A DNA stretch of 11,159 nt from an uncultured Hyphomicrobiales bacterium (GTDB lineage Bacteria; Pseudomonadota; Alphaproteobacteria; Rhizobiales; Xanthobacteraceae): contig CAITEM010000561.1 in the NCBI GenBank assembly GCA_903891395.1, forward strand, positions 1 through 11,159, read 5' to 3'. Positions 1 through 7,335 of this stretch are shown in pieces (position 1 is the stretch's first letter; each line of letters opens with the position of its first letter). The translations under genes were made by a program, and so were the position numbers. The notes under the pieces are model-generated. The model was not told the origin of the DNA and searched no databases. It worked only from the letters and a program-made list of their open reading frames with translations.

Positions 1-693
1 GAATATTCCGGCGACATTCATACGTCCGGCGTGCATCTGCTCGGCCTGATCAACGAAATCCTCGATCTGTCGCGCATCGAAGCCGGCCGTTACGAACTCA
101 ACGAAGAGTCGGTCTCGCTGGTCGGCATCGTCGAAGACTGCCATCATCTGTTGAAGCTGCGCGCCACCAACCGCGGCATCACCATGCACGAAGTCTACGA
201 GCCCGACATGCCGCGGCTGTGGGCCGACGAGCGCGCGATCCGCCAGATCTGCCTCAACCTGTTGTCGAACGCCATCAAGTTCACGCCACAGGCCAGCGAA
301 ATCTGGCTTAAAGTGGGCTGGACCGCTTCCGGCGGCCAATACATGAGCGTGAAAGACACCGGCCCGGGCATTCCGGAAGAGGAAATCCCGATCGTGCTGG
401 CCTCGTTCGGCCAAGGCTCGAACTCGATCAAATCCGCCGAACAGGGCGCCGGCCTCGGCCTGCCGATCGCCAAGAGCCTGACCGATCTGCACGGCGGCAC
501 TTTCGTCTTCAAATCCAAGCTGCGCATCGGCACCGAAGTCATCGTCACCTTCCCGCCGGAACGTGTCGTTGCGGCGATGGCGCCGATGACGGACGCGCCC
601 TCGATCACACCCCCCGCGCCCGGCGAACCGATCCTCACGCCTGAGGAGCGCCGCCGGCTGAGCCGCCGGCCGCTGTTACGTGCAGGTACCTAA
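1..693 (+). CDS. Sensor histidine kinase, 3' part (5' end outside the window)
   Basis: The reading frame is open from the first base, so the gene starts upstream; 230 residues are visible. It opens in the second helix of the HisKA dimerisation domain (LLGLINEILDLSRIEAG, about residues 12-29). The phosphorylated histidine itself is therefore outside the window. The HATPase_c domain follows: N-box LNLLSNAIKF near residues 85-94, G1 box DTGPGIPEEE near 119-128, and G2 box GAGLGLPIAKSL near 149-160. The last 45 or so residues are Ala/Pro/Arg-rich and probably disordered. The protein would autophosphorylate and pass phosphate to a response regulator. The boxes resemble the PleC/DivJ-like hybrid or PAS-containing kinases common in Hyphomicrobiales, but the sensor part cannot be seen, so signal and partner are unknown. 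DUF1289 follows after 77 bases with no clear terminator between. Confidence 0.93.
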   Translation, partial: EYSGDIHTSGVHLLGLINEILDLSRIEAGRYELNEESVSLVGIVEDCHHLLKLRATNRGITMHEVYEPDMPRLWADERAIRQICLNLLSNAIKFTPQASEIWLKVGWTASGGQYMSVKDTGPGIPEEEIPIVLASFGQGSNSIKSAEQGAGLGLPIAKSLTDLHGGTFVFKSKLRIGTEVIVTFPPERVVAAMAPMTDAPSITPPAPGEPILTPEERRRLSRRPLLRAGT

Positions 694-770
694 AGGCCGG
701 CACCTTCGGATAATTGCGTTCCCGGCCCTGCGGCCTATGTTCACGGAAGATTCTGTCTTGAGACGGACTG

Positions 771-968
771 ATGATCGAGAGCCCTTGTGTCAAGATCTGC
801 ACGCTCGACGCCCGCGCCGGCCTCTGTCTCGGCTGCGGACGCACGATCGGCGAAATCGCACACTGGTCCGCGATGACCGCCGCCGAGCGCAGCCAAATCA
901 TGGCGGATCTGCCCGTCCGCCTTATCAACGCTAAGAAAAACGATGCCGAAGCCGCGACAGGGAAATAA
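771..968 (+). CDS. DUF1289 domain-containing small protein
   Basis: This 65-residue protein carries the DUF1289 signature: SPCVKICTLDARAGLCLGCG near residues 4-23, then RTIGEIAHWSAMTAAER and a short C-terminal tail. Four cysteines (the pattern CxxxC and CLGC) could bind a metal or an Fe-S cluster, but this has not been shown here and the family has no firmly assigned function. The length is typical of the family. The ATG start at 771 is chosen because the SPCVK motif begins three residues in; the upstream ribosome binding site is weak. Its last 26 bases overlap the next gene, so the two are probably transcribed together and may be translationally coupled. Identity as DUF1289 is secure; the role is not known. 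Confidence 0.9.
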   Translation: MIESPCVKICTLDARAGLCLGCGRTIGEIAHWSAMTAAERSQIMADLPVRLINAKKNDAEAATGK

Positions 969-1674
969 CAGTTTCAGCCGCCGCCTGACGTGGTCGTTCG
1001 TGCTTGGCGCGGCGGTTTCGTTGGCCGCGCTGATCGCCAGCGAAGATCAGGACGCCATCGCGACGCTGCTGCGCCACGACGTCGCCTCGCTGGTGCTCAA
1101 GATCGTGCTGCTGGTGTGCGTCGGCGGACTGGTGCTGGTGCTGTTCCGCGAAAAATTGTCGAAGGCGCTGGAGGCCACGCTGTTCTGGGCCATCGTCGGC
1201 CTGTTGCTGGTGGTCACCTACAGCTATCGCTTCGAACTGGAGGACGTTACCGATCGGGTGGTCGCGGAAATGATGCCGGGTCATGTCGCTGGCCATGGCC
1301 GCAACGCCCAGGTGGTGCGCGGCAATAGCGGCGACTTCGCCGTGGCCGCCCATATCAACGGCGCCAAGATCCCGATGGTGCTCGATACCGGCGCAAGCTC
1401 GGTGGTGCTGACGCAAGAGGCCGCCAAGGCCGCCGGCCTGCCGATCGAAGTGCTCAATTATTCCGTCAGCGTCGACACCGCCAACGGCCGCACGCACGCG
1501 GCCCCGGTGACGCTCGATCGCCTCGCCGTCGGCGGGCTGACCGAGCGCGCGGTGCCGGCGCTGGTCGCGCAGAACGGCCAGCTCAAGACCAACCTGCTCG
1601 GCATGAGCTTTCTCAACCGGCTGGAAAGCTGGGAAGTCCGCGGCGACAGCCTGCGCATGCGCGGCGCGCCCTGA
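943..1674 (+). CDS. TIGR02281-family membrane-anchored clan AA aspartic protease
   Basis: The 243-residue protein has three hydrophobic segments, near residues 15-31, 50-68 and 79-94. A retropepsin-like domain occupies about 120-240. The catalytic motif is VLDTGASSVVLT (Asp148-Thr149-Gly150), and the second conserved motif LLGMSFLNRL lies near 218-227. Proteins of this kind carry one catalytic Asp per chain and, as in retropepsins, should act as homodimers. The soluble domain probably faces the periplasm, but topology is inferred from hydrophobicity only and the substrate is unknown. The start at ATG 943 lies inside the DUF1289 gene in another frame, with only a poor ribosome binding site, which fits coupling to translation of the upstream gene. 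It ends 9 bases from the stop of the convergent TauE gene with no obvious hairpin terminator between. Confidence 0.9.
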   Translation: MPKPRQGNNSFSRRLTWSFVLGAAVSLAALIASEDQDAIATLLRHDVASLVLKIVLLVCVGGLVLVLFREKLSKALEATLFWAIVGLLLVVTYSYRFELEDVTDRVVAEMMPGHVAGHGRNAQVVRGNSGDFAVAAHINGAKIPMVLDTGASSVVLTQEAAKAAGLPIEVLNYSVSVDTANGRTHAAPVTLDRLAVGGLTERAVPALVAQNGQLKTNLLGMSFLNRLESWEVRGDSLRMRGAP

Positions 1675-1683
1675 ACAGCGGCG

Positions 1684-2514
1684 TTAAATCAAACTGACGA
1701 TGAATCGCAGCGACGCGAACATCAGGAATACGCCGAAGGCGATTTCGAGTTGGCGCCGCGGCAGCCAGTGCGCCAGCCGCACGCCATAGCTTGCCGTGTA
1801 ACTCGACACCGGCGCCATGAAGGCGACGCCGAACAGCGACACGAAACCGACCGACAGCGGCGGCAATTGGTCCTGGTGCCGCCAGCCCGCCAGCATATAG
1901 CCAATGGTACCGGCAATCGTGATCGGCACGCCGACGCCAGCCGACGTCGCCACCGCGCGCTGCATGGTCTGGCCGTAGAGGGTGAGCACGGCATTCGATA
2001 TCGCGCCGCCACTGACGCCAACCAGCGATGAAAACAGCCCGGTGACGAAGCCGTAGAACCGCATCAGGGCGCCGCCCGGCAATTCCGTGCCAAGGCTCCA
2101 GCGATCGCCGCCGGCGAACATGCGTATCGAAATGAAGCTCGCGAAAATAACGAACGCGACTTTGAACACGGTGCCTGGCGCGTAACTCGCGGCAACCGAT
2201 CCGATGGCGACACCGACGATCGCCGGAACGGTCCAGATGCGCACCACCTGCGGGATAACCGCGCCGCGCTTCTTGTGTGCGACGAAGGAGCGGAACGTGG
2301 TCGGCACGATGATGGCGAGCGAGGTGCCGATGCAAAGCTGCATGCGCACCTCTTCCGGCACGTTGAGCGCACGAAATACTTCGTACAGCACCGGCACGAT
2401 GACGGCGCCGCCACCGATGCCGAACAGACCCGAGAAAATGCCGGTCACCACGCCCGCGGCAACGATCAGGAGCGCGAGCCACGCCAGTTCGCCGATCGGA
2501 TAGCCCAACAGCAT
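1684..2514 (-). CDS. TauE/SafE-family sulfite exporter-like permease
   Basis: This is a 276-residue, very hydrophobic inner-membrane protein with about eight membrane segments. It shows the internal duplication of the TauE/SafE (DUF81) family: TGIFSGLFGIGGG near residues 24-36 is repeated as TGLFSSLVGVSGG near 158-170. Family members are proposed to export sulfite, sulfoacetate or other small organosulfur anions; the actual substrate here cannot be told. I chose the ATG at 2514, giving MLLGYPIGE, because a purine-rich GGGGGAAG lies just upstream. A longer frame starting at 2574 would add about 20 non-conserved residues encoded within the palindromic repeat, so I reject that start. The gene lies downstream of dusA on the same strand and converges on the aspartic protease gene. 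Confidence 0.9.
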   Translation of the reverse strand: MLLGYPIGELAWLALLIVAAGVVTGIFSGLFGIGGGAVIVPVLYEVFRALNVPEEVRMQLCIGTSLAIIVPTTFRSFVAHKKRGAVIPQVVRIWTVPAIVGVAIGSVAASYAPGTVFKVAFVIFASFISIRMFAGGDRWSLGTELPGGALMRFYGFVTGLFSSLVGVSGGAISNAVLTLYGQTMQRAVATSAGVGVPITIAGTIGYMLAGWRHQDQLPPLSVGFVSLFGVAFMAPVSSYTASYGVRLAHWLPRRQLEIAFGVFLMFASLRFIVSLI

Positions 2515-2542
2515 TCTTCCCCCGGCCCGCGGCTTTTTATTG

Positions 2543-2591
2543 GCGCATGATCTTTTCCGAAAACCGGTAACCACTTTTCGGGATCATGCGC
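2543..2591. repeat. Rhizobiales-type intergenic palindromic repeat (about 49 bp)
   Basis: Perfect 10-base arms GCGCATGATC (2543-2552) and GATCATGCGC (2582-2591) flank an inner pair CCGAAAA (2557-2563) and TTTTCGG (2575-2581), with a 4-base TTTT bulge on the left arm. The transcript would fold into a long hairpin on either strand. I recognise the core (gcatgatcttttccgaaaaccgg...) as a high-copy small palindromic element in Bradyrhizobium- and Rhodopseudomonas-like genomes; that is from memory, not from a search. It fills most of the gap between the dusA stop (2595) and the TauE start (2514), where it could act as a transcript-stabilising or partially terminating hairpin. Confidence 0.88.
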
Positions 2592-2594
2592 ATG

Positions 2595-3620
2595 CTAGGC
2601 CGCGATGTTCGACAAATCCTTGGCGCTGTCCAGCATCCGCGCCAGCGCATCAGCCATGATAGCCGGGCCGGCACCGGGTTTGACCGACTCGGTCGCCAGA
2701 TGACGGCGGAAGGCGCGCGCGCCCGGCACCGCGCGGAACAGGCCGAGCACATGGCGGGTGATCGAATTGAGCCGGACGCCCTTGACCATCTCCGCCTCGA
2801 TGTACGGCATGAGCGCGAGCGCGACCTCCTGCGCCGTCGCAAAAGGCGCGGCTTCGCCGAACAGCAGAGGATCGACGTTCAGAAGCCGCCACGGTTCCTG
2901 ATAGGCGGCGCGGCCCATCATGACGCCATCGACATGCGCGAGCTGGGCCTGCGCCTGCTCGACGGTCGTGATGCCGCCGTTGATGATGATGTCGAGGTCC
3001 GGATGCGCCGCCTTGAGACGATGCACGATCGCGTAATCGAGTGGCGGCACCTCGCGGTTTTCACGCGGCGACAATCCCTTCAGCCAGGCTTTGCGCGCAT
3101 GCACGATCAAGGCGTCGGTCCCGGCCGCCTTCACGGCGGCGGCAAAGCCGAACAACGCCTGCTGCGGGTCCTGATCGTCGACGCCGATGCGGCACTTGAC
3201 CGTGACGGGGATTTTCACCGCCGCCTTCATCGCCGCGACGCCTTCCGCAACCAGCCCCGGCTCGTTCATGAGGCAGGCGCCGAAGCGGCCTTCCTGAACC
3301 CGGTCTGACGGACAGCCGACATTGAGATTGATTTCGTCATAACCGAACGCCTCGCCAATGCGCGCGCACTCCGCCAGCGCCTTCGGATCGTGGCCGCCGA
3401 GTTGCAGCGCCACAGGATGTTCCGCCGCGTCGAAGCCGAGCAACCGCGCCCGGTCGCCGTGCAGGATCGCGCCCGTCGTCAGCATCTCGGTATAGAGCAA
3501 GGCCCGGTGCGTCATGAGGCGATGGAAGAACCGGCAGTGCCGGTCGGTCCATTCCATCATCGGGGCGACACAAACTCGGCGGGACCGATCAAGAGCCTTT
3601 TTTTGTGATTTATCAGGCAT
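2595..3620 (-). CDS. dusA: tRNA-dihydrouridine(20/20a) synthase DusA
   Basis: This is a 341-residue FMN- and NADPH-dependent enzyme that reduces uridines at positions 20 and 20a in the tRNA D-loop. It closely follows E. coli DusA from memory: VAPMMEWTDRHCR near residues 18-30 (FMN-site loop), LLYTEMLTTGAILHG near 41-55 and HPVALQLGG near 68-76. INLNVGCPSDRV near 97-108 contains the catalytic Cys103. VTVKCRIGVDDQD lies near 139-151, VHARKAWLKGLSPRENRE near 173-190 and INGGI near 213-217. Length is normal and no key residue is missing. The ATG at 3620 leaves a usual short N-terminal tail before the first motif, although the ribosome binding site is weak. It lies upstream of the TauE gene on the same strand, separated by the palindromic repeat. 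Confidence 0.97.
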   Translation of the reverse strand: MPDKSQKKALDRSRRVCVAPMMEWTDRHCRFFHRLMTHRALLYTEMLTTGAILHGDRARLLGFDAAEHPVALQLGGHDPKALAECARIGEAFGYDEINLNVGCPSDRVQEGRFGACLMNEPGLVAEGVAAMKAAVKIPVTVKCRIGVDDQDPQQALFGFAAAVKAAGTDALIVHARKAWLKGLSPRENREVPPLDYAIVHRLKAAHPDLDIIINGGITTVEQAQAQLAHVDGVMMGRAAYQEPWRLLNVDPLLFGEAAPFATAQEVALALMPYIEAEMVKGVRLNSITRHVLGLFRAVPGARAFRRHLATESVKPGAGPAIMADALARMLDSAKDLSNIAA

Positions 3621-3859
3621 TTCTATGATTTTGCCATTGTCTAATGTCGCATCATTTTCGGCTCATTTTGATCCATTTTTGTCGCCCGTGGCACGACTTT
3701 GTCATACCATTTAGGTTCGTGTCGTACTGCTCTCATCAATATCGGCTTGTAAGCGCCGCCCTTGTGATGTCCGCCTATCCTAAAATCAGACATTCGTCAG
3801 GCTTCCCGATTATCCGCTAAGTGCCAGATTCAAAATCGCCCCGCGAATGGCCATGACGC
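3621..3859. other. Gene-free T-rich spacer between dusA and the catabolic cluster
   Basis: No convincing reading frame, RNA gene or strong terminator is visible. The dusA side is T-rich on the + strand, with CATTTT at 3653, 3664 and 3674, spaced 11 and 10 bases. This helical phasing of T-tracts is expected to bend DNA and could belong to the dusA promoter region. The 3' end of the cluster (stop at 3860) abuts the other side. This is where gene content changes from core-type to accessory, so it may be the insertion border of the cluster. I saw no flanking direct repeat that would prove this. Confidence 0.5.
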
Positions 3860-4858
3860 TCAGCGATTACTCTGCTGCGGAACCTCGTTTTCTTTCATGA
3901 TCTTCGCCCATTTTTTGATCTCGTCAGAAAGATATTGGCGCAGGTACTCAGGCGTACGACGCTCGGGTGCCACGACCGTTGAAGCGAGTTCGCCTAAGCG
4001 GGCCTTCACGTTAGGATCGTCCACGGCCTTCGAAATTGCCTCACTCATTTTCTTGACGATCTCAGGTGGCGTGCCCTTGGGCATAAAGAACGCGTTCCAG
4101 TAGTAGCCGTCAGTCACGTCGAGGCCCTGCTCTTTCGCCGTCTTCAAGTCCGGAAAGAGTGACGTACGATCAGCTGTAAGCACGGCGAGTAATTTGACAG
4201 AGTTGTTGTTGACAAAGGGCACAGCCGAAACCGCAAGCGGGCAATAGTAATCGATTTCGCCAGCCACCATATCAAGCAACGCAGGGGCGGCCGCGCGGTA
4301 CGGCACATGTGTCGCCTTGGCGCCGGCCGCCTTGGTGATCATTGCACAGGCAAGATAGGGCGCCGCGCCGATACCCGCCGATCCGAAACGCACGTTCTCC
4401 TGATTTTTGTTCAAATAGGCGACAAATTCCTTCACGTTAGAAACTGGCAGCGTCTTGCGCGCCAACAGCACGAGCGGTTGATCGGTGACGAGCGCAACGG
4501 GTTCGAAATCCGTTATGGTATTCGCCGGCGGCGGGTCAAAAAGATATTGGCTCTGTGCGAATGTGTCGATTGCGCCGATAATCATCTGATAGCCATCGGG
4601 ATCAGCATGGGCAACGCGCATCACAGCGGTTGAGCCGCCGGCGCCTCCGCGGTCCTCGATAATCACTAACTTGCCGAGGATTTCCGATACCTTGCTAGCA
4701 ATAATCCGCGCCTGAATATCCGTGCCGCTACCGGGCCCAAACGGAACCGTCAATGTGATCACCCGGCTTGGCCAGTCATCGGCGGCTAAGGCAGGCGCGC
4801 CAGAGACAATCCATCCCAGAGTGAGCCCTAAGGCGACGCGCAACAAATGCTTTTTCAT
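3860..4858 (-). CDS. Bug-family (TctC-like) periplasmic solute-binding protein 1
   Basis: The 332-residue protein has a signal peptide (MKKHLLRVALGLTLGWIVSG, cleavage likely after ALA near residue 25). It shows the Bug-family pattern: VITLTVPFGPGSGTD near 33-47, VIIEDRGGAGGS near 65-76, ADPDGY at 85-90, then GSAGIGAAPYLA and HVPYRAAAPALLDMVAGEID. It would bind a small, typically carboxylated compound in the periplasm and hand it to a tripartite tricarboxylate transporter (TctA/TctB). Those membrane parts are not in the window. The ribosome binding site AAGGGAG lies just upstream of the ATG at 4858. The binding loop reads PFGPGSGTD rather than the more usual PFxPGGxxD, so ligand contacts may differ. 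It is the last gene of the - strand cluster, 54 bases after the CoxL-type gene. Ligand unknown. Confidence 0.93.
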   Translation of the reverse strand: MKKHLLRVALGLTLGWIVSGAPALAADDWPSRVITLTVPFGPGSGTDIQARIIASKVSEILGKLVIIEDRGGAGGSTAVMRVAHADPDGYQMIIGAIDTFAQSQYLFDPPPANTITDFEPVALVTDQPLVLLARKTLPVSNVKEFVAYLNKNQENVRFGSAGIGAAPYLACAMITKAAGAKATHVPYRAAAPALLDMVAGEIDYYCPLAVSAVPFVNNNSVKLLAVLTADRTSLFPDLKTAKEQGLDVTDGYYWNAFFMPKGTPPEIVKKMSEAISKAVDDPNVKARLGELASTVVAPERRTPEYLRQYLSDEIKKWAKIMKENEVPQQSNR

Positions 4859-4871
4859 TATTTCTCCCTTG

Positions 4872-4888
4872 TCTGATTTTTTTGCCAG
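4872..4888 (-). promoter_or_regulatory. Leader motif of binding protein 1, shared with the monooxygenase leader
   Basis: On the + strand the site reads TCTGATTTTTTTGCCAG. The leader of the monooxygenase gene (10786-10802) has TCTGATAATTTTGCCAG, 15 of 17 bases the same and in the same orientation relative to the gene. It sits just upstream of the ribosome binding site (4864-4870). It could be an operator half-site or promoter element; with two copies at different distances from the start codons the evidence is thin. Confidence 0.3.
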
Positions 4889-4912
4889 TTTTGCTCAAAG
4901 ACGACGTCGCAT

Positions 4913-7216
4913 TCAGCCCCTCACCTGTAAGGCTCTCCACACTTTCTCTGATGTGCAGGGCATGTCGATATGGCTGTGCGCGCCCGCGCGCACGAGAGCA
5001 TCGGCAATCGCATTGGTAATAGCGGGGAGCGAGCCAGTGACACCGCATTCACCGGACCCCTTAACGCCGAGCGGATTCTTTGGAGACGGTACTGGATGAA
5101 ACTCGGTGTCGATTGACGGCAAATCAACAGCTCGCGGCATCGCATAGTCCATGAAGGTGGCGGTCAGAAATTGCCCTTCGCTGTCGTATTGGCAGTGCTC
5201 CATGAGCACTTGCCCAAGCCCCTGACAAACGCCGCCATGCACTTGCCCATGCACGATGGCGGAATTGATAACGGTACCGACATCGTCAACTGCGAGATAG
5301 CGATCAAGCCTCGTCTTGCCCGTCGCTGGATCAATAACGACCTCGCAGATATGACAGCCATTTGGAAAATGCATGTCAGGTGCGATATATTCACCTTCTG
5401 TGTCCAGCGACTCGTCGTCAAACACGCCAGACTGCATCCGCATCTCCTTCGCGAGATCAAGAAGCCCGATGCAGCGGTCGGTCCCTACCACTTGAAAACT
5501 GCCGGCAACGTATTCGATATCAACCTCACCGACTTCGAGATGCTGTGCTGCGGCCTTGCGCCCCTTTTCTATGATGGCCTCGCAGGTGCGCGCCAAAGCC
5601 GAGCCCGCCATAATCATCGAGCGCGAGCCGACCGTGGCAAAGCCGAGTGTTGGAAGCTCACGGCTGTCACCCTGGCGCAACTCGATTTTGTCGTACGGAA
5701 TTCCAAGCCAGTCGGCGACGACCTGCGGAAACGATGTCTCATGGCCCTGCCCGTGCGATTGCGTTGCGACAAACAGCAGGACGCGTCCGTCATCGGCGAA
5801 GCGGATTTGCGAACTTTCCTGCCATGAGCCACCGACACACTCAAGGAAGTTGGCGATGCCGAGACCACGTACAAAACCACGCTTCTTGTCGGCGCGCGCG
5901 CGAGCGGCAAAGCCTTTCCAGTCCGCGAGTGCCAACGCCTTGTCCATAATCGCTTCGAACTCACCACTGTCGTAAAGCTTGCCGGTCGGCGAGCGATACG
6001 GAATTGCCTTCGGTGAAATCAGGTTACGCCTGCGTAGCGCAACACGGTCCATCTTCATTTCGCGCGCGGCTTCGTCAATCAACCGCTCGACGATAAAAGC
6101 CGCCTGCTCTCTTCCCGCGCCGCGGTAAGGGCCGATGGGCGCCGTATTGGTCATCACCGTCTGGACGCGCACATGCACTTTCGGCGTCTTGTACACGAGC
6201 GGCATACCCCAAGGTGTATTTCGGATTGATCCGTTGGGGCCGTTGCAGCCGAAATACGCGCCCATGCAGGCATATATGTTGGCACGCAGTGCGAGAAAAT
6301 GACCTTTGGCATCAAGCGCCAGGGCGCATTCGATTACAGCATCACGCGCGTGATTGTCTGAAAGCAAGTTCTCGGTACGCGCCGCATGCCATTTCACCGG
6401 TTTACGCAGCGCCTTCGCGGCGAACAGAATTGAAACATCTTCCGGATAAGGCTGCTCCTTAGAGCCGAACGCTCCGCCGACGTCGTAGGTGCGTACATGC
6501 ACCTTGTCATCCGACACTTTGAAAACTTGATCGCACAACACGCGCTGCATATAGCGCACGCCCTGGCTCGGTGTGATCCAGACATACCGATCGTGCTCGG
6601 CGTCATACTCAGCAATGCTGGCCCGAGGTTCAATTGCATTGGCGAAAATGCGCGTGTTGCGCAGCTTCAACCGCGTTACATGTGCTGCTTTGGCAAAAAC
6701 GGCATCGACTTCAGCTGCGTCTTCGTTTTGCCAGTCGATCGACACATTGCGAGGTGCGTCTGCCCATAACTGCGGTGCGCCTTCAGCCATGGCCTCCTCG
6801 ACATCTGTAACGCAGGGCAAAGACTCAATTTCGACTTCGACCAATGCCGCTGCGTCAGCCGCCTGGGCTGCCGTTTCCGCGACGATTAGCGCAACGGGCT
6901 CGCCGACATAGCGTACGCGCCCTTGCGCCAATCCCGGTCGCGGCGTGTCGAGCGTCTTGCCGAGATCGTAGCCCTTCAGCGGCAGGCGATGTAAAAAGCC
7001 GACACCGGCTTTCATTAGGTCATCGCCGGTAAAGACCGCAACGACGCCCGGCATCGCCTTAGCTGCTGCGCTGTAGATAGACCTGAGTTCACCATGAGCA
7101 TGGTCCGAACGCACAAAGCTTGCGTGCAACTGACCAGGAATATCAATGTCGTTGGTGTAACGGCCGGTCCCTGTAATGAAGCGAACGTCCTCGCGGCGGA
7201 GGACCTTATGCGACAT
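4913..7216 (-). CDS. Xanthine dehydrogenase family molybdopterin-binding subunit (CoxL-type, form II)
   Basis: This is the 767-residue molybdenum-containing large subunit of a hydroxylase of the xanthine dehydrogenase/CO dehydrogenase family. The N-terminal Ald_Xan_dh_C domain covers about 15-130 (RFITGTGRYTNDI, YVGEPVALIVAET). The molybdopterin-binding part follows from about 150. It has GGAFGSK at 247-253, PYRGAGR at 363-369, SHGQGHET near 488-495 and VKGSGECG near 718-725, where Glu723 fits the catalytic base of the family. PYRGAGR matches the form II (AYRGAGR-like) loop. It is not the Cys-containing AYxCSFR loop of true CO dehydrogenase, so CO oxidation is unlikely. Family members hydroxylate purines, aldehydes or N-heteroaromatics; the substrate here is unknown. 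I chose the ATG at 7216 (MSHKVLRRED), which has an AGGA site 7 bases upstream; the frame stays open to 7384 but that extension looks non-coding. No FAD or 2Fe-2S subunit gene is adjacent. Confidence 0.93.
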   Translation of the reverse strand: MSHKVLRREDVRFITGTGRYTNDIDIPGQLHASFVRSDHAHGELRSIYSAAAKAMPGVVAVFTGDDLMKAGVGFLHRLPLKGYDLGKTLDTPRPGLAQGRVRYVGEPVALIVAETAAQAADAAALVEVEIESLPCVTDVEEAMAEGAPQLWADAPRNVSIDWQNEDAAEVDAVFAKAAHVTRLKLRNTRIFANAIEPRASIAEYDAEHDRYVWITPSQGVRYMQRVLCDQVFKVSDDKVHVRTYDVGGAFGSKEQPYPEDVSILFAAKALRKPVKWHAARTENLLSDNHARDAVIECALALDAKGHFLALRANIYACMGAYFGCNGPNGSIRNTPWGMPLVYKTPKVHVRVQTVMTNTAPIGPYRGAGREQAAFIVERLIDEAAREMKMDRVALRRRNLISPKAIPYRSPTGKLYDSGEFEAIMDKALALADWKGFAARARADKKRGFVRGLGIANFLECVGGSWQESSQIRFADDGRVLLFVATQSHGQGHETSFPQVVADWLGIPYDKIELRQGDSRELPTLGFATVGSRSMIMAGSALARTCEAIIEKGRKAAAQHLEVGEVDIEYVAGSFQVVGTDRCIGLLDLAKEMRMQSGVFDDESLDTEGEYIAPDMHFPNGCHICEVVIDPATGKTRLDRYLAVDDVGTVINSAIVHGQVHGGVCQGLGQVLMEHCQYDSEGQFLTATFMDYAMPRAVDLPSIDTEFHPVPSPKNPLGVKGSGECGVTGSLPAITNAIADALVRAGAHSHIDMPCTSEKVWRALQVRG

Positions 7217-7223
7217 GCCTAAA

Positions 7224-7227
7224 TCCT
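7224..7227 (-). promoter_or_regulatory. Ribosome binding site that sets the CoxL-type gene start
   Basis: AGGA on the - strand ends 7 bases before the ATG at 7216. The homologous N-terminus of the family (SHKVLRREDVRFITG) begins right after this ATG, so the site supports 7216 and rules against the upstream in-frame starts. Confidence 0.7.
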
Positions 7228-7235
7228 GATTTTTC

Positions 7236-7256
7236 GTCTTATTTATTCTAACATTC
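7236..7256 (-). promoter_or_regulatory. AT-rich leader element shared with the monooxygenase leader
   Basis: On the + strand this stretch starts GTCTTATTT and ends CATTC. The leader of the monooxygenase gene at 10765-10787 has the same start and end and aligns at 19 of 23 columns with two one-base gaps. The two copies lie at similar distances from their ATGs (20 and 17 bases). It may be a -10-like region (TAAAAT or AATAAAT on the - strand) or an operator. I see no good -35 for either copy. Confidence 0.35.
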
Positions 7257-7335
7257 ACGGCAGGCGTCCCGATCTTTCTTTTTCTGTCCCGCTTTAACTG
7301 ACCGAACATGCGACCCGCTAAATATGGCGAGCAGC

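Noticed and set aside
1675..1683. Bidirectional terminator between the convergent protease and TauE genes
   Set aside because: Only 9 bases separate the stops and no G+C-rich hairpin with a T-run is visible around them.
1613..2482. - strand open frame of 289 codons overlapping the TauE gene
   Set aside because: Out-of-frame shadow of the TauE gene with an Arg-rich product; the TauE frame carries the membrane segments and the internal repeat.
2586..3308. + strand open frame of 240 codons
   Set aside because: Antisense to dusA; Arg/His-rich translation with no motif and no ribosome binding site.
5171..5827. + strand open frame of 218 codons
   Set aside because: Antisense to the CoxL-type gene, whose motifs run straight through the region.
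4913..7216. Carbon monoxide dehydrogenase (CoxL form I)
   Set aside because: The active-site loop is PYRGAGR, not the Cys-containing AYxCSFR loop of CO-oxidising enzymes, and coxM/coxS are absent.
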